Shown here in pieces: positions 36,501 to 51,000 of a stretch of 64,000 nucleotides of DNA (position 1 is the first letter of the stretch; every line of letters begins with the position of its first letter). The position numbers and the translations under genes are program-made. The stretch lies in contig JAGFBZ010000855.1 of assembly GCA_018398805.1 (NCBI GenBank), forward strand, positions 248,001 through 312,000, in the 5' to 3' direction. This DNA comes from Hirundichthys speculiger. Its lineage: Eukaryota > Chordata > Actinopteri > Beloniformes > Exocoetidae. Under the pieces are notes generated by a model. It made no database searches. It saw only the letters and a program-made list of their open reading frames with translations, and was not told where the DNA came from.

Positions 36501-39500
36501 AGGTATTGAGGTTATGAGGGCTCAATTGCATGAAGGTCAAGCAGGGAGGAGGCAGGAATAATGTTCACTGTCTGAAGAGTCCTCAAAAATCTTCTCCAGT
36601 GCCTCCTGGACACTAAAACGTGTTTTTGACTTACTTTGAGCCATTTAACCGTGAAGTAAGTTATCTTATTTTACGCGAGTTATTTTGCTGTTTGCACCGC
36701 TGAGCGCTCTGCGTAAGTGCGCACATACAAGACTGGGGGGGGGGCGCACCGCTACGCGCAGGCGTAGAACGGCTGAGGTAAAGTCGAATTACACATGCAA
36801 TACGTCATTGGAAAGGTTGATCTATGCTCTAAAAGGCGGACGAACCTAAGGTCCGCCTTGTAGCTGTCAATCAAATGCATTACAAAGAGAGTTACCGGAA
36901 ATTCAAACAAAGCCATCTTTGTTTTGGGAAGATGATTCCTCTGCTTGAAAAACTACGATCAGAAATCAAACAAAACTTTTTTTACACTTCTAATATGGTA
37001 CTGAATTGCAAAAAAGTGCTTTAGTTATAAGTAATAACATTTATTGACACCAAATCTCAATAAATGATCACGAGAATTCAACCTTACACGAAGAACCAAG
37101 CTTGTTCAGGGCATTTCTCAGCAACCAAAAATCGCTCGAGTGAGCATCTTTCTGTTTATAGACAAGCTAAGCCTCTGTCAACAAACAGGGACCGGATTCA
37201 AACCGTTTCTCCGCGTTTTCTGGGACTTTTACCGACGAAAACCGGTAAGTGCTGACTTTCACGACTTTCGGCTTTTATGTCTTTAGGCACCTCTTGTGCA
37301 AGATATATAAGAGATGAAAGAAAAACGATATTATCTTTTCAAAGAGGAGACTCTGCAGAGTTCAATGATACCAAACACAACTATGACAGATGAAGTGATC
37401 GTTCTGTATGAGTCATTTTTAGACAAAATTATTACACAATAAGGACGCCGGCGTCCTCGTCGGATCTTTTCAGTGAAGTTGTGGAGGAAAAGACGGGAAG
37501 GTCTAAGGAAGGGAGTGGTGCTTATTTTTGCTGCTGGTTTGTGAGGATGGAGGGTTGGTGTCTGTCCTCTGGTCTGTGAGACTGAGCCTTTAATGCTATC
37601 AGCTCTTGGGATGGAAAAAATGAATCTTGCTCATCACAATATGACTCGTGGCCTTTCAGTTCCCCGGGTGTTTCTGTGACACTCACTCTGGAGAGGAGAG
37701 CTAACACGCACATTACAGTTGTAATGAAGGAAGAAAGAAAGATGAGCTCTTTTTGATCTGTTTAAAAAGGTGCACTGGGGAGTCTGATCCTTGCTAGTAA
37801 AAGCTGTGTTTTGCTGCTTTGTTCTGGCTGTGCAGTCAGACAACTTTCGTTTTCAGAGAAATTTGCCACTACTATTGCAGGCAATCCTCCCAGAATTTAG
37901 ACCTGAGCCTGGTTTCCTGAACAATGAGAAATCAGTCTTTCATGGTTGATATGGCTATTAGCATCACTTCCAAACAAGTGTCTCCCTTGGAACAAAAGTG
38001 GATCCCCTTCTGCCCCCTCATTTTTTTCCATGTGAGAAGTATCGGTTCATTTTCCTCAGTTAATGGCGCGTGAAGGGAGTTGTAGGGGTCATTACTGAAT
38101 GGCTCTGTGACGCAAAGTCCCACAGAAAGTGGTTGACAAAGACTCCAGAAACTTTTGCCCTGACAGACACTAATTGTTCTGTTTGGATAAAAAGTCCAGC
38201 ATGGAAAAAAAGAACGCAACTACTGCCTGTAACTACTTTTATAGACTTTAGATACAGTAGCCACACACACTGACGCTGCTGCATAGAGAAGATGAATCAT
38301 GCCATTCAAAGTATAAATCAATAAGCGAGACGGCATTGCCTATGTGAAGCGACAATGACACCATTTACAACGCTGCAGATGTTTCACCATGGCAACCATT
38401 ATGATGATGGAAACACGTCTTTGGGATGCCATTCACAGGGTCAAGGTTAGATAACAGAGATGGCTCTGCTCTCCTCTGTCACACGCTTCGTGGGGACACA
38501 AAGATGTCACAATTTAGGACTTCCTTGTGTGGCAGTGATGTTCAGTAATAAATAATAAAAAAATACTTGCATATTGTATGATACAACATTAACAAATTTT
38601 TCAGTGAAGTCAACACTTGGATGTAGTGAATTAAGGTGTAACCTGCCATTTGGAAACTTGATAGGAACCTAGTTGTTCTCTGGGAGTTACAGGGCCGAGT
38701 GCAGACCAGAACAGTACTCCTTGTGTGTGAACAATTGCAGCTTTGACAAGGAGAGTGGTATTAGTAGCTTCTCTGACTGAATGTGAATGTAAGCATGTGT
38801 GGAGTTGTGCTGTGCACGTTGCTAACTAATACACGTCTTTATGTAGTGAGACAGACGGAAGCTTGCACAGGCTTTATTGTTCACAACAGAGACAGAAAAG
38901 CCTTCTGTGCTGTCTAACTTACTATTAAGAGGCCTCTGGGTGGTTCTTACCCAGAAATCCTCCAAATTATACAGAATTGCCAAATTATAGGGTTGTATAA
39001 GTCATTATAGCAGTTTGTGGTGAGTTGGAGTTAAGCAAACGATAAAATATGAAATTACGGTACAGTTAAGAAGCAGACTCACCTGGTCTCCAGGCTGTGG
39101 TCTCATCAGAGATACCTGGTCATAACCTCTCCTGAACAGAGCCCACAGAGCATCTAGTTTCCCCTGAAAAACCCAATAAATAGATGAGAAACTTCAAATA
39201 GAGACAAATAAATGATCAGATGATCAATCAAAAAAACAAAAACATTTACGTAACATGTGAAGAATATTCCTGTAAAGCACAAACCTTAATAGGTGAGTAC
39301 CACTTCTTCTGCTGTGGAGGACGACGGGGAGGTTTTCGAGGTTTGGGTTCGTAAGGTTCAAATTCCTGCTCTGGCATCTTCACGACTGCATTTTTTGGTT
39401 TGTCCAGCTTAGCACCTTCCTCAGTTGACCCTTTCTCTCCCCATCGCACCTTGGCATTTTTAAGGATGGATGAAAAAAACCAAAAACGAAACACAATTGA

Positions 39501-42500
39501 AACACAGTGTATACTCACTTTTTGCATATGCAGAACCTCAGACGTGTGTTTGTACCTCCATCCGCTTGATGCCACCCACTCCTCTTCCTCCATAATATGA
39601 AGCATCCACGGTGGGCCACCTCTTTTTGGGCATCCCATCATCATCATCTGAGTCCTTTAATTGAAACCTTTATCATGATGCAGCTCATATTCTATTAATA
39701 CACTCCTAAAATAAGAGCCAGTCTCATACATTGACTGCAAAGTTGTGTAAAGCTACATTTATTCCTGCATTTCAGGCGGTTGAATAAAATAATCTGCGCT
39801 GGTTCATACAGCTGGTGACTTACTGGCTCTGGAGGGGGAGGTGGCGGGGGTTCTTTGATCACCTGAAGGTCGGAAAAAACTAATGAGGTAAAATTAACTA
39901 AACAAAAAGTGGAACCATTACAGTTTTGTCCTAGCTGAACATTTCTGATCAGCCTAGTTCCACAAGTAATAAACTGGTAATTAAGTGTGAAATTCAGGCC
40001 GAATTGCAAACTTACCACAGTGCAGCAGAGAGGCCAAAACCACCACATCAGCAGCAGAGCCAAGAGCAGGAACACAACCAGCAATGATATCAACACTATG
40101 GTGCCGTCAAACTACACACAAACACAGAACGAAGGCATAGAGGTTAAACTCAAACAAAAGGCAATTGATGCAAAAAAAGGGGGAAATGAAAAGCCAAAGT
40201 ACTCACAGCCTCCTCTGATGACAAACAACAGAGGAGAGGGAGAGGAAGATAAGAGAGGCAAGAGAAAGTAAGAAAGCTGGACAGAATTCTATTGAAAAAA
40301 GGCAGCATACCAAAGAGAAATACTATCATGTAGTGTCTCATTGCAGACTACACACAAGCTGTACTTACACATTCAGTAGTAGTGATGTGCACAGAGCTGG
40401 TGATGTAGGAAAGTCCCTTGTTCATGCTCACCTGCAGGAAGATCACCCTGGAAAACACACGCCCATTGATCAACTGACATGCACACATCACACTTGAGGG
40501 TCCTTGCATGTGCGAACACATTCATGATATTAAAAGAAGCTTGTCCAGCGTGTCAAATACATTCCTCTATCTACTTTGTCTGTACTTGCTGCTTTGCAAA
40601 CACACAAATATGCTGACAAAGACAGAAAGTTATGAAGAGGTCAAGGAGCTCCCCACCCATCGAAGGAATCTTCTCTGCTTGGATTAGACCCAGACCTCTA
40701 ATATGGAAACCAGAGAGGCATAAAGTGACTTTTTTTGTTCATGAGGATTTAATGCTTTAATGCTGATAAAACTGCATCAAGATTGGCAGGGCACGGGAAA
40801 GAAATGGATCACAGAGTAGAACTGCTGGAAGAAGCAAAATCCCACATGACTGCACCGAGGTTGTGAGATCAGGGGACTTTTCAGTCCAAGACTTACTGAT
40901 GAAAATCTTAAGAAAGAGGGACAAAAACGAGACACTCTGGGTAGGCAGAAAGCTGAACTGTGGTCAGGTTTGGAGAAGAATGCAGAAAGGCCTCTTGTTC
41001 TAATAGTTTAGGGCGACAGAGACAAGGGGGGGCATTGAGCTTTGGGTTTAGATTTGAGGAGGGGCGGCAGGACGGAGGTCACTGCAGGGTGGTGGGAGGG
41101 CAGACGAGAGGAAACAGAGGGTGGGGGATGGGCAGGAGGAAGGAGGGAAGCACTATCCCTCCTCCTCGAGAACTGTTCCCTACTTACACACCAACTCTGT
41201 TTTCAGCAGCTCAAGCCATGGCCTGCTGCGGCTCATCTCATAACTCATACTGACACTGACTTGGGAGAAGGAAGGGAAATTGGTGGTGCAGGTGCCGCTA
41301 ATCTTTTCCTCTACTTTACTCCCACTGTTTTCTTGCCTGCCTCCTGACTGTATGGCCAGCTCCCCTTTCAGGCAGGCAGGAGACATGTTGCTATCAGCTC
41401 CCCTCTGACAGAGAGATCTCAGCCCCTATCAATCATCAATGTGCCCACTATCTACATTCTTGCCCCGTGTGTGTTTGTGTGTGTGTGTGCAGGAGGGAGG
41501 GGCTGCATCCGGAAGGTTCCCAGTCGACACAGATTTGTTTGACAGTAGCATCAAGTGACTACATCATAAGAGACAATGTGACTTGGTTGGTTTTCTTGGG
41601 GTTCAGGCAATGAGGTGTTGCTGGAGTTGCCAAGTCCTCATAGATTTAATACAGCTCCGAAACTGGAAGCAGTTCACCTCTGAGACATGAACGGGGGATT
41701 TATGGGCTCCAGTAAATAATAAATGATAATATTAATTGGACAGTGTAACATATGTCTTGCTGTCTGTTTTTGGTGACCGTCTTGGTATTATCCTACTATG
41801 CCCTGATGTATGGGTAAGTTCTGCTTACTTTGCAAACTACGTTGTACATGGTTCATTGCACAAACAGCAAATTCTCATCAGCAGTTATATTGTTCACTTG
41901 TGAGGGCAAATGAGCAAGTAACACTCTACCAGAAAGGTTTTACTTAAATACTTAAGTAAAACACAGAGGAACAGACCAGTAGCAACCCAGGCTTTATTGA
42001 TATGTGACAGATGAATTATGATGTGACTTTAGACTTGTTTATTCCCTGCTGATTTTTTTTTTTTACTTTACTTTAGCAAACCCTCTTTCAGGTCCACTGT
42101 TTTACCAACCCATTCCATTTCAGCACTATCCAAAACTGTTAAAAGTCACACATCAAACTTGCCTCCCCTAAAAACCAAACATGATTAAAAAGGAGTTAAT
42201 ATGCAGCTCTGCAGTGTTTTGACCAAAGCTTCAAACAAAGTTTTACGAAAGCTTTGGGAAATTGTGTCAGAACCCTTGACTCCAACATTAAGGAGATTTT
42301 TTTCCCAACCTCGAGCAGGGAGGAATTCTGTGCACAGCTTGAATAAGGAGGTGCACTGACTCTAGATCTTCCCTACAAGAGAGATCCTTTTAGCTCACAC
42401 AGTCCAAAACCAAAGTTTCAGACCACAATCAAACACCTAACTGCCCTTTGGGCAGCTTGTATGATCCTTTATTTCTAGAAAGTCAGACCGATATTGATTT

Positions 42501-45035
42501 TGGTCTCATTACTTTCTTTTTAGCTGAACATTTTGCTTCACTCACAGGAGGAAAAAGCTTACTGAGAGGTGTTGATTGGACCACACATGCACTAACACAC
42601 ATAGAGAACAGGACCTGCTGCTGCTACACATACAGATGGAGAGTGAACTGCCTCTTTGTCTAGTACGTCCACTGAAATCTCTAAACCCTTTTTACTGGGG
42701 CATGTGTAGACCAGCAGTATAGATCAGCTGTGCGCCAGTAAAATCTCACAGGTTTCTCTGAGGTTTTAACAAACTGGCAGTTTGAATAAAAAAGGAGACA
42801 AATCTTTTCTGTTTTAATATGTATGATTTTTATATTTTTAAATCCGCAATGTCAGGCAATATCGTTTTCTCTGGGTCTGTGAAGCACTGCACGTTATGCA
42901 TGGCAGCATACACTTTTTAGATTTCAACAGGACTCAGCTTTCTGAGAATTAACTTTAGACCTAAAGTGTGTCTCGATATCGATAATGTGCATGGAAATAA
43001 TTATTTTTCATAAGGGAGATAATCATTTGCAGGTTAACACTTTGTTTCAGTTTCAGCACCAGTGATGTGACAGTAGCAGAAATAGAGGGCATTTACAGAG
43101 ATATATTTTACTGCACATTTGACACATACAAAGGCTTTAATGATAAAAAAGATTTGATTTGTGTAATAAGGGATTAGGTCAATACAGGAGAAGAATAATT
43201 GCGTATCACCTGTCCAGCTTGCACAGCCCAGCTCGCCTAATGACATATTTGCACACAGTGACTTCGTGAGCCAGCTGCTGGCCTTCTCTCTGGGCCCTTC
43301 AGTCATTCACAGCTGACTTCCTATTAAGCAGCACTGAGGGTTTTAAGCAGTTTTGACTCTGCTCTGATGGGCCAGTGTTAAATGGAACAATGACTCCGTC
43401 AGGCATCGCTGCAGTTTGCAATGTTACGCCCCGGTTATGCTCTGGTCTCAGGAGAAGTGGCTCCGAGAGCAAGAGAGTGACAATTCTTAGACACTAAATC
43501 ATACAAAAGAACAATGGATCTACCAGCATGCGTAAATTACGTGCAGTTATGTGCTACGTTTATCATGCAGTGTGACAGGTCCTTAAATCTTCTTACAGCT
43601 AAAGCGTTAAAACAAAATTTCATTTCTGCACGTCTCAAAGCATTACTTTTCCATCGAAGTGGTGCTTTTCACTGGCAGAGAACAGAAGCTCAAAATCATG
43701 ATAGAAATCTGAGTGACAGAAACAAGACAGATGATGGCTGGGAGGTGTCTGTGGCTGCAGGCCTGAGTGTATAATTATGCAGCAGTGATGCGAAGGCTGC
43801 AGGGTTTCGCTGCACTCTGAGCTAAACCCAAAGCATCACTCTGTCTGCCCCACAAGAAAACTGCATTGAATTACCAGGAGCAAACCTAGAAGCCCTCAAA
43901 GGAAACTTTACACCATCCCACTGTCTCAACTCACACTTTCTCTCTGAGAGATTAAAACCATCTCACACACACACACAGTTGCGTGGTCTTCTCAAACCGG
44001 CTCTCATTAACTCATGTTCCTGGGCTCTTCTCCTGTTGTCCCCTTGTGATTGGTGTCTGGCTTCGTTAGCTGTGACAAACATTGATTGATCACAGACACA
44101 CAATGACTTTGGCCTTAATTTGTTCAAGGACAGCAGTCTTCTGTGTTCATGCAAAACTTGAGTGCAGCTGGTAAATATCTGTGGTGCAGCGACAGTTCGG
44201 AGACTGGGGCCATTGATCTGGGATGAAAACCGAGGAAGAGCCACAGGAGATTGAAGCTTACCTCCCCGGTTCCTCTACAACAGGAGCAGGACATAGGAGG
44301 AAGGTATCCTGTATCCCAGCTGGCGTTTCATCTGCATCAGGAGACAAAAAAAAAAAAAAAAAAAAAAAAAAACACTTTAAAAATTAAAGACAAATTTGTT
44401 GAAAACAAAAACAATGTAAGTATGCATGAACACGTGAAAAAATGATTAATAAGCGATACACGTGTTTTCCTTTTGTGACTGATATTTACTTAAGTATGGA
44501 TACTTATTTTCATCCTGGCAGTATGCAAATGTGTCTGTGTACATGCATACATGTGCAACTGCAGAACGTACCCACAGTGTGTGTTTCATTCAGTTTGAAG
44601 CTGCAGAGGATCTGGTCGGTGTTTCTTGCGTGGAGAAAACCATTGCCTTTAACAACCACCTGGAAACTTTCTGAAGTTTAAAAAAAAGAAAAAAGAGTGC
44701 AAACAGCGTCATCGGAAATTATTAGTAACATTGACTGTCATGGTACGGTAAGACACACATTTACATAAAAAATAGTCATAATACACACATCAAAACTGTC
44801 TTTCTAATCTAGTTAGAATCCAGTCTACATTTACAGTAAGTGCCGACACGGCTTCCTTTCTCTGATGTGCTCAAGCACAGCACTAGAAACTCCTGCATGC
44901 CTCATTACTGCTTGTTTATATCTGTGTGCTTGTGCGTGTATGTGTGGAAAGGCCATAATATGCTCCAATGGTGCTAATGCTAAAAGTGCTGCTATTTACA
45001 AATATCTCAGACAGTGCAGTAGCCAGAAGGAGTGT

Positions 45036-45071
<36 letters not shown>

Positions 45072-48000
45072 CTGTTTCTTTGACCTTTAGCTTCCCCCAG
45101 GCACTGTTAAAGTGCACTGACAGAGGCTTGCCAGCATATGCTGGACTGTCTATGTGGCTGCTTCCCAGCATATGTTAAAGAGTAGGGAAAGAACACTTGC
45201 TTAAAAATATGCCTGCAAGGCTGAGAGTAGCCCAGCACTATCACAGTATGTCTGACCTTACCTATGGCACCATTTCATGGCATTAGCACGTGTGTGCCTC
45301 CATGCAGACATATGTGTTTGGTGTATATATAAGCAGTGCTTATTTGTCTTCGCGCACTGTGTTTACTCTATTCTGATGAATGCATATACATTTATTCTTT
45401 GCAGATGCAAGCATGAATATTGCTCTTGTATCATTTTGGCAAAAACTGCATTTTCAACACCTTTAACATTTGAAGTTGCAGCGTAAACATCACAGGATTA
45501 TAGGTATATATGTGTGACAGTGTTTCTTTAAAGGTCAAACAACTCGTGATGAAAGCAAAAGTACAGATATACAAAGAAAGGCTGCGCCGAGGGGGGAAAA
45601 CAAACAGCAGGAATGCAGCAGATTGACATATTGCATTTGAAGGTGTTCCAGAGGGACAGATGGAAATGATTAAAACAGATTAGAACCTCACCCAGTTGGT
45701 TATTAATCCTCTAAAAAACATGACTGCACACCTTTTCCCCCACTGACAGAGAGGGGATCTGTGGCAGCGCTCAGTTTCTCCACTCATTCACTGTTCCGTT
45801 CATCCTGTAGTGAGTCAGCCATTTTGTAGCTGTGTTCAAAATGTCAACCGTAACTTTGCATTGACTCGGTGGTCTACTACGTGGTGCACTAAGATTAGTA
45901 TCCAGAAGCTATACAGTAAAGTGTTCAAAATAGACCAGAATGCAATGTGGCCTACAGCCAGCAGCTGTGGAGCCGACGGAGCATGTTCTACAGCTTGTCG
46001 CTGTGATTTTCTTGCCTGTTGAGAATACCTGAACACAGTAATAGTCCTCAGACATTTCAACTGTGAAGTAGTCAGTCTTGCTCTCTGCCTGAGCCGCCGG
46101 ATGTAGGAAATTATTAGTAAAATACCAGAACTGTATTTGAAACTTCAGTTCTTTGGTCTGAATAACTGCATCTTTTCTTTTTTTGTTTTACAAATTATCG
46201 TAACTTGCAGCGATCGCAAAATATAATATATAATCATATGCATCAAAAGACAACAATAAAGATTCCTCCTCGGTGCTTTGGCAGATTTAGCAGTCATCAC
46301 CCTGTCACATAATGTTAACACCAAACAACCCGTGATGCAGCATGACAGACTGCACAACTTTGAGGTCTATCCTCTTATAATCATTAAAGCTGCTAATGTT
46401 TGCCTCTTATAAAAGACAGTGAAAAAAAAATTCTTGTTGGTTGTGGTTTGTTTATAAGAATCTAAGACTGAAAAAAAAAAAAGGCCAAATCTGAGCATCT
46501 TCCATAAACACCAAAGTATGATGAGTGAAAAGGTCAGTGCTGTCAGACACATGGTGGTGGGACTGCTGGTGTCCTGCTGACATGTACCACACATATGCTG
46601 CTGCCTGCTCCTGTCTGTCCTGCCTGCCTGCCTCCGTGACCACGGGTGCCTTCCCATCTACACCTGATCGCCCGATGAGCGAGGGCTGCATGCATTTGTG
46701 TCTGTGGGCGGGCTTACAAATGTACGCACACGTGCATGTCTTGTGCTTGTGTGTACATGTAGAAAACGCGGTATGACTTGTCCAAACGGCGGCTCTTCAA
46801 TCACATTAGTGCGACAGGACAGTGAAAGGCAGGGAGGGGCAAAGGAGGAAGGGACAACAGGGAGAAAAGGGTCAGACGTTAATGAAAGCAGCAATCTTTC
46901 CTGTCATGTTAGATCTAAGGCCTAACTCTCACTGTCCTCGACGCGTATGTGTGTGCATGTGTGTGTGTGTGTGCGCGTGTGTGTGTGTGTGTGGGGGGGG
47001 AGTAACAACGCTGTCATGTCTGATACTGTGGTCCCAACACTGGCTGTCCAGTCTGATGGCCTGTTTGCAGGCAGCACGGTCTGGTCACCTTACATCAATG
47101 TGAGGGACGTGTGTTTATGTGCTGGAAGACGGGTGTGTGTTAGCTGACTTAAAGAGCATCTAAATGTGTGTGTATGTTCAAAACATGTTCGATATGCTTT
47201 GTGACTACATGCAGCAGAGGGAAAAGCAGACTGTCATAATATATATGCACTATGTCAGTATGTCTGCAAAAGTAAATACATAATGATAGGCAAAAGGAGA
47301 TTATATAAAAACCCCAGTCCCCTTCTACAGTGTTGTGATTCAGAATAAAACAAATGCTTACTAAAGGTGACAGTGATTGGCAATCACTTTGTTACAGATG
47401 GTGCAGCAATAACAAGCTTGGAGCATGGGGCAGAAATGCCTCTTATTCCTCTACAGTGCTGTCAGAAGTCAAGTCTAATATTAGGCTGGCATTTAATATA
47501 AAAATATACATAAAGTCACATCAAAATTAAACAAAGTAGACTATAAGAGGCGAATCCTCTTTAATGAGGTCATAATCAGACCCTTGTACAAGCGGGTCTC
47601 TTGGTCTCTTAGTTCACTGACCATTAGGCGATTCATCAATCGAATAATAAATGAGACTGTTGGAGGATATTTGGTGACATGTTGAGTGACCCACAACCAG
47701 AGTCTGGCAAGAAACCAAAGGCTGTAATTATCGCTGGAGGAATTGTTATTTCTACAAATTTCCTTTCTCATTTTTTTTCCTTTTAGGGCAACAATCTGCA
47801 CCCTCCCCTCTCATCTGCTCTTGCAACATCCTTCTTCCAGCCTTCATATTCCATAATGGATACTAATCTCTTTTAGTTGTCCTGGTTGCTAGCCCGAAAA
47901 TGCACTCTCTTAAGTGAGCCCTAATAAGGTCATGTCAAAGCTCATCCATCCCGCCGGCTACTCATAAAGACTCGCTCAGCATCTCTTCCCCTGCCCTCCC

Positions 48001-51000
48001 TTTAAACTGCAGTCAGCAAGCAGAGGAAGAAGAGTTACGGTCGAGGACGGGCTCTAAACAATCATAAAGGCTATTTAGCATATAAAATGTGGCAAAGTAG
48101 GCCAGGGAAGCATCCATGCTTAAAGATTCACAGCTAATTTCTCTGACCATCACCCCCCCCTTTCTTTTTTTCTTGATGCACACATGCTGTGCTGAAGCGG
48201 CTATTCTAATTTCCCCCGGCTGTGAATGACAATACGCTCTCTGTCACTCCACGGTCACAAGCGTCCATGCGATTACTCAACCTCGCGTTCCACTCCAAAG
48301 GCTTTTGATGACTGACACAATCACACACCATGACTAGCCACTGTTTTAACAAGGAGGCTTAAAACCTTTGCTCCTTCCTCTTCTTACCTCCTGCACACAC
48401 ACTCGATGGCTCAGCTGCCAAAATCTCAATGCAAGACTTCTTGATGATCTGCAAGTCAGGAGGGATAAAAAGACAGAGCCATGAGATAACTCAGTGATGT
48501 AATGTGGTTTTATGGGTTTCTCGCTGTGTGGACATGTGTATTGCATAAATGTGGTACAATATGTGGATGCCATACCGAGTCAATGATTCCCCTGAGGGCC
48601 TGGAAGCCTCCCCATACAGGAAATACGTGGTCCACGCTGTCTGCAATAGTCGCAAGCTAGAAAAAAACAGTAGAACAAAGAGAAAATATTGTATTTTCTT
48701 GTTATACATTTACGAATTGCATTTCTCTGAGGATCTTACCTGGGTATGGTTGAATTCCTTCACCCCCACACAGTAAACAATGGCTCCCAAAGACCTAGCC
48801 CTCTGTGCCTGCCAGAAAAAAAAAAGCCAAAAAAAATGTTCAACAGTCTTCTGTTGAGGGAATGAAAAAGAGACTAAATGTGCTCCAATATGATGCACAT
48901 TGTAAGAGACAGAGATTAGCTTTGATGCAACATAACTGTAAATACTGTTGTGGAATACCACTTAGTAGCATCACCTTTTAGGCACATTTGCCAGATAAAA
49001 GAAACTTAATCAAGAGAACTTTAAAATAGGTTGCAGGAATTAAAAAAAAAAAAATCAGAAAAATCAGTGAGCTTTTCATACTTGTGCTTGGCTTTCTTGA
49101 GTGATATTCTGTGCTGATCAAAGCATTCAAAACACAAACACACTGGAATCTTTACAGTAACGTGAACAACAAAGGGCTGGCCCCGACGCATTTACTGCCA
49201 AGGCAATCAAGATCCAAATACATATTCAAGTGCTTTACTTTATTTATTTATTTTTATTATTCATACCACAAAAATTTCAAAACAATCTGTGACATAAAGT
49301 AATTTAATGGTATTCAATAAGTTTTCAGTATAACTGGCCACATTTAGACAAACTCGTCTCATCATCTTTGCCTAGAAGTACGTGACCGTGTGACACCTTA
49401 CAGGTAAGAGCAAACAAAAGGTCAAGTATCTGGATCCATACCACAGCCTTGCAATTACTTCAGAATTTTCAACAAGGACTGGCAACGTTTAAGTCACACC
49501 TTCAAGTTTAGCAAATTACCTAGAAAGTGCACATAAAGCCCATCCCTTAATGCATGTTACCTCTCGCTGTGCTGTGTCAAACTGCCACTCATTCAGCTCT
49601 CCATCGGTGAGAGCGATTATTACACTGGCAGTCCCTGCAGAGCACGCAATAACGTAAGTTTTCTGAAACACTGTATTGGAATGTAATAAATGTATGAGAA
49701 GAGACTTACCATGGTTCTCTTGATAAATCTGTGCATTGGCCTGAAATTGCAAAGAGATTAAACATTCTAGTAAAGGTGTTCATCTGGGATACATGCTGTT
49801 CTATGGCATTTTTGAATACCTCAGAGATTTCCCAATGCATAAATGGAAAATTACATTTATCCTGTAGCAGCGTTAACATATCGGGATGAATCAGTAGGGG
49901 ATGAACATATAGAGTGTGTTGCTATTAAAATGCACACAATCATGGAGAAAAGCAAGAAAATGACCTGAATCTACATGTAAAACACACAAGATTCAATGTA
50001 CAAATGAAACATACCAGACTCTAAACTCCATCCTGCCACAACCAGGGAGAATTTTGAGGCAATGCTTACATTTCAATTAAAGCCTTTACTGGCCAATGTT
50101 AAAGGCATTCCAGTATGAGTGGACATCCCCAGTTATCATAAGATCTAACGTACTGCAGAGTCAACCCTGAAGTACCTCACTCTGCACTGTAAGCTGCAGC
50201 TTGTTGTGTTTGCAAAAGAGCTGTAATACAGTTATAACAAAGCTGAGTGCTTTCTCACGGAAGACACAGTTTCTGAACTCTGTGAAGTACCTTGTTTGTA
50301 CTTCAGGCTTTTCTTCTCCTGCTTAATGACGTCACCATGTGATATGTTTGCATACTTCTGGCCTAACTGCTAGCTTGGCCGCAAATGTAGAAAGAGCAGC
50401 TGCCCCTTACTCCTCCAATCCCAAGTAAACAGAGTAGAATGACAGAAAGTGACTTTTTTAGAGATCATGGCTTTTATGTATCTTTTTATGGTTATCTTGT
50501 CCTCTACCCTGTCATTACATTCTTGCTCGTGCTTTTGCCAGCCTTGCTTAAATTTTCAAAAGGCAGCAAGTCATTCACGATTATTGCTACTTCTCTTTTA
50601 ACTAATTGGTCCTGGTTTCTGCTGCATGCTCAATTAATCATCAGCACTTTTTTGTCTGGGATAAATTCTTGCAGGCTAGTAAAGAGATTTATGAATTGGG
50701 CCCTTAAACCCAGCCTTACCATCTCCAGTCCCAGGTTCATAAATGTGTCTCCTCCAGGGACAACGCTGTCCAGAGCCCTTAAACCTTCAGTTATGGCCTC
50801 CCTTTAAAGTAAACAAACAAGTATTCTGATAAAACAAACTGAAGCTGGCTCCTCTTAAGAAATCAGAAACAAGCAAGAAAGCCGAAGTGAGCTGGTGAAT
50901 ATTTTTTGGCTTAAATATAATCTGATGTTAGTCCTTGGACAAAGCCATCCCCAGGAGACTGAAAGTACTTCTTTGTATTTGAAGGTTGCTTAAAACTGAA

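Larger units (their letters stand above)
44671..48387 (-). other. Receptor-gene intron with TG microsatellites
   Basis: About 3.7 kb without coding homology. Contains (TG)n at 45032-45070 and a compound (TG)n plus G8 run at 46946-47000. A possible MITE-like stretch near 45.8-46.1 kb could not be confirmed. Confidence 0.6.

Noticed and set aside
50439..50807. 122-residue plus-strand frame with a hydrophobic stretch, resembling a small membrane protein
   Set aside because: It overlaps, on the opposite strand, the receptor exon at 50801-50720, has no recognisable domain or splice structure, and its hydrophobic part is simple T-rich intron sequence.
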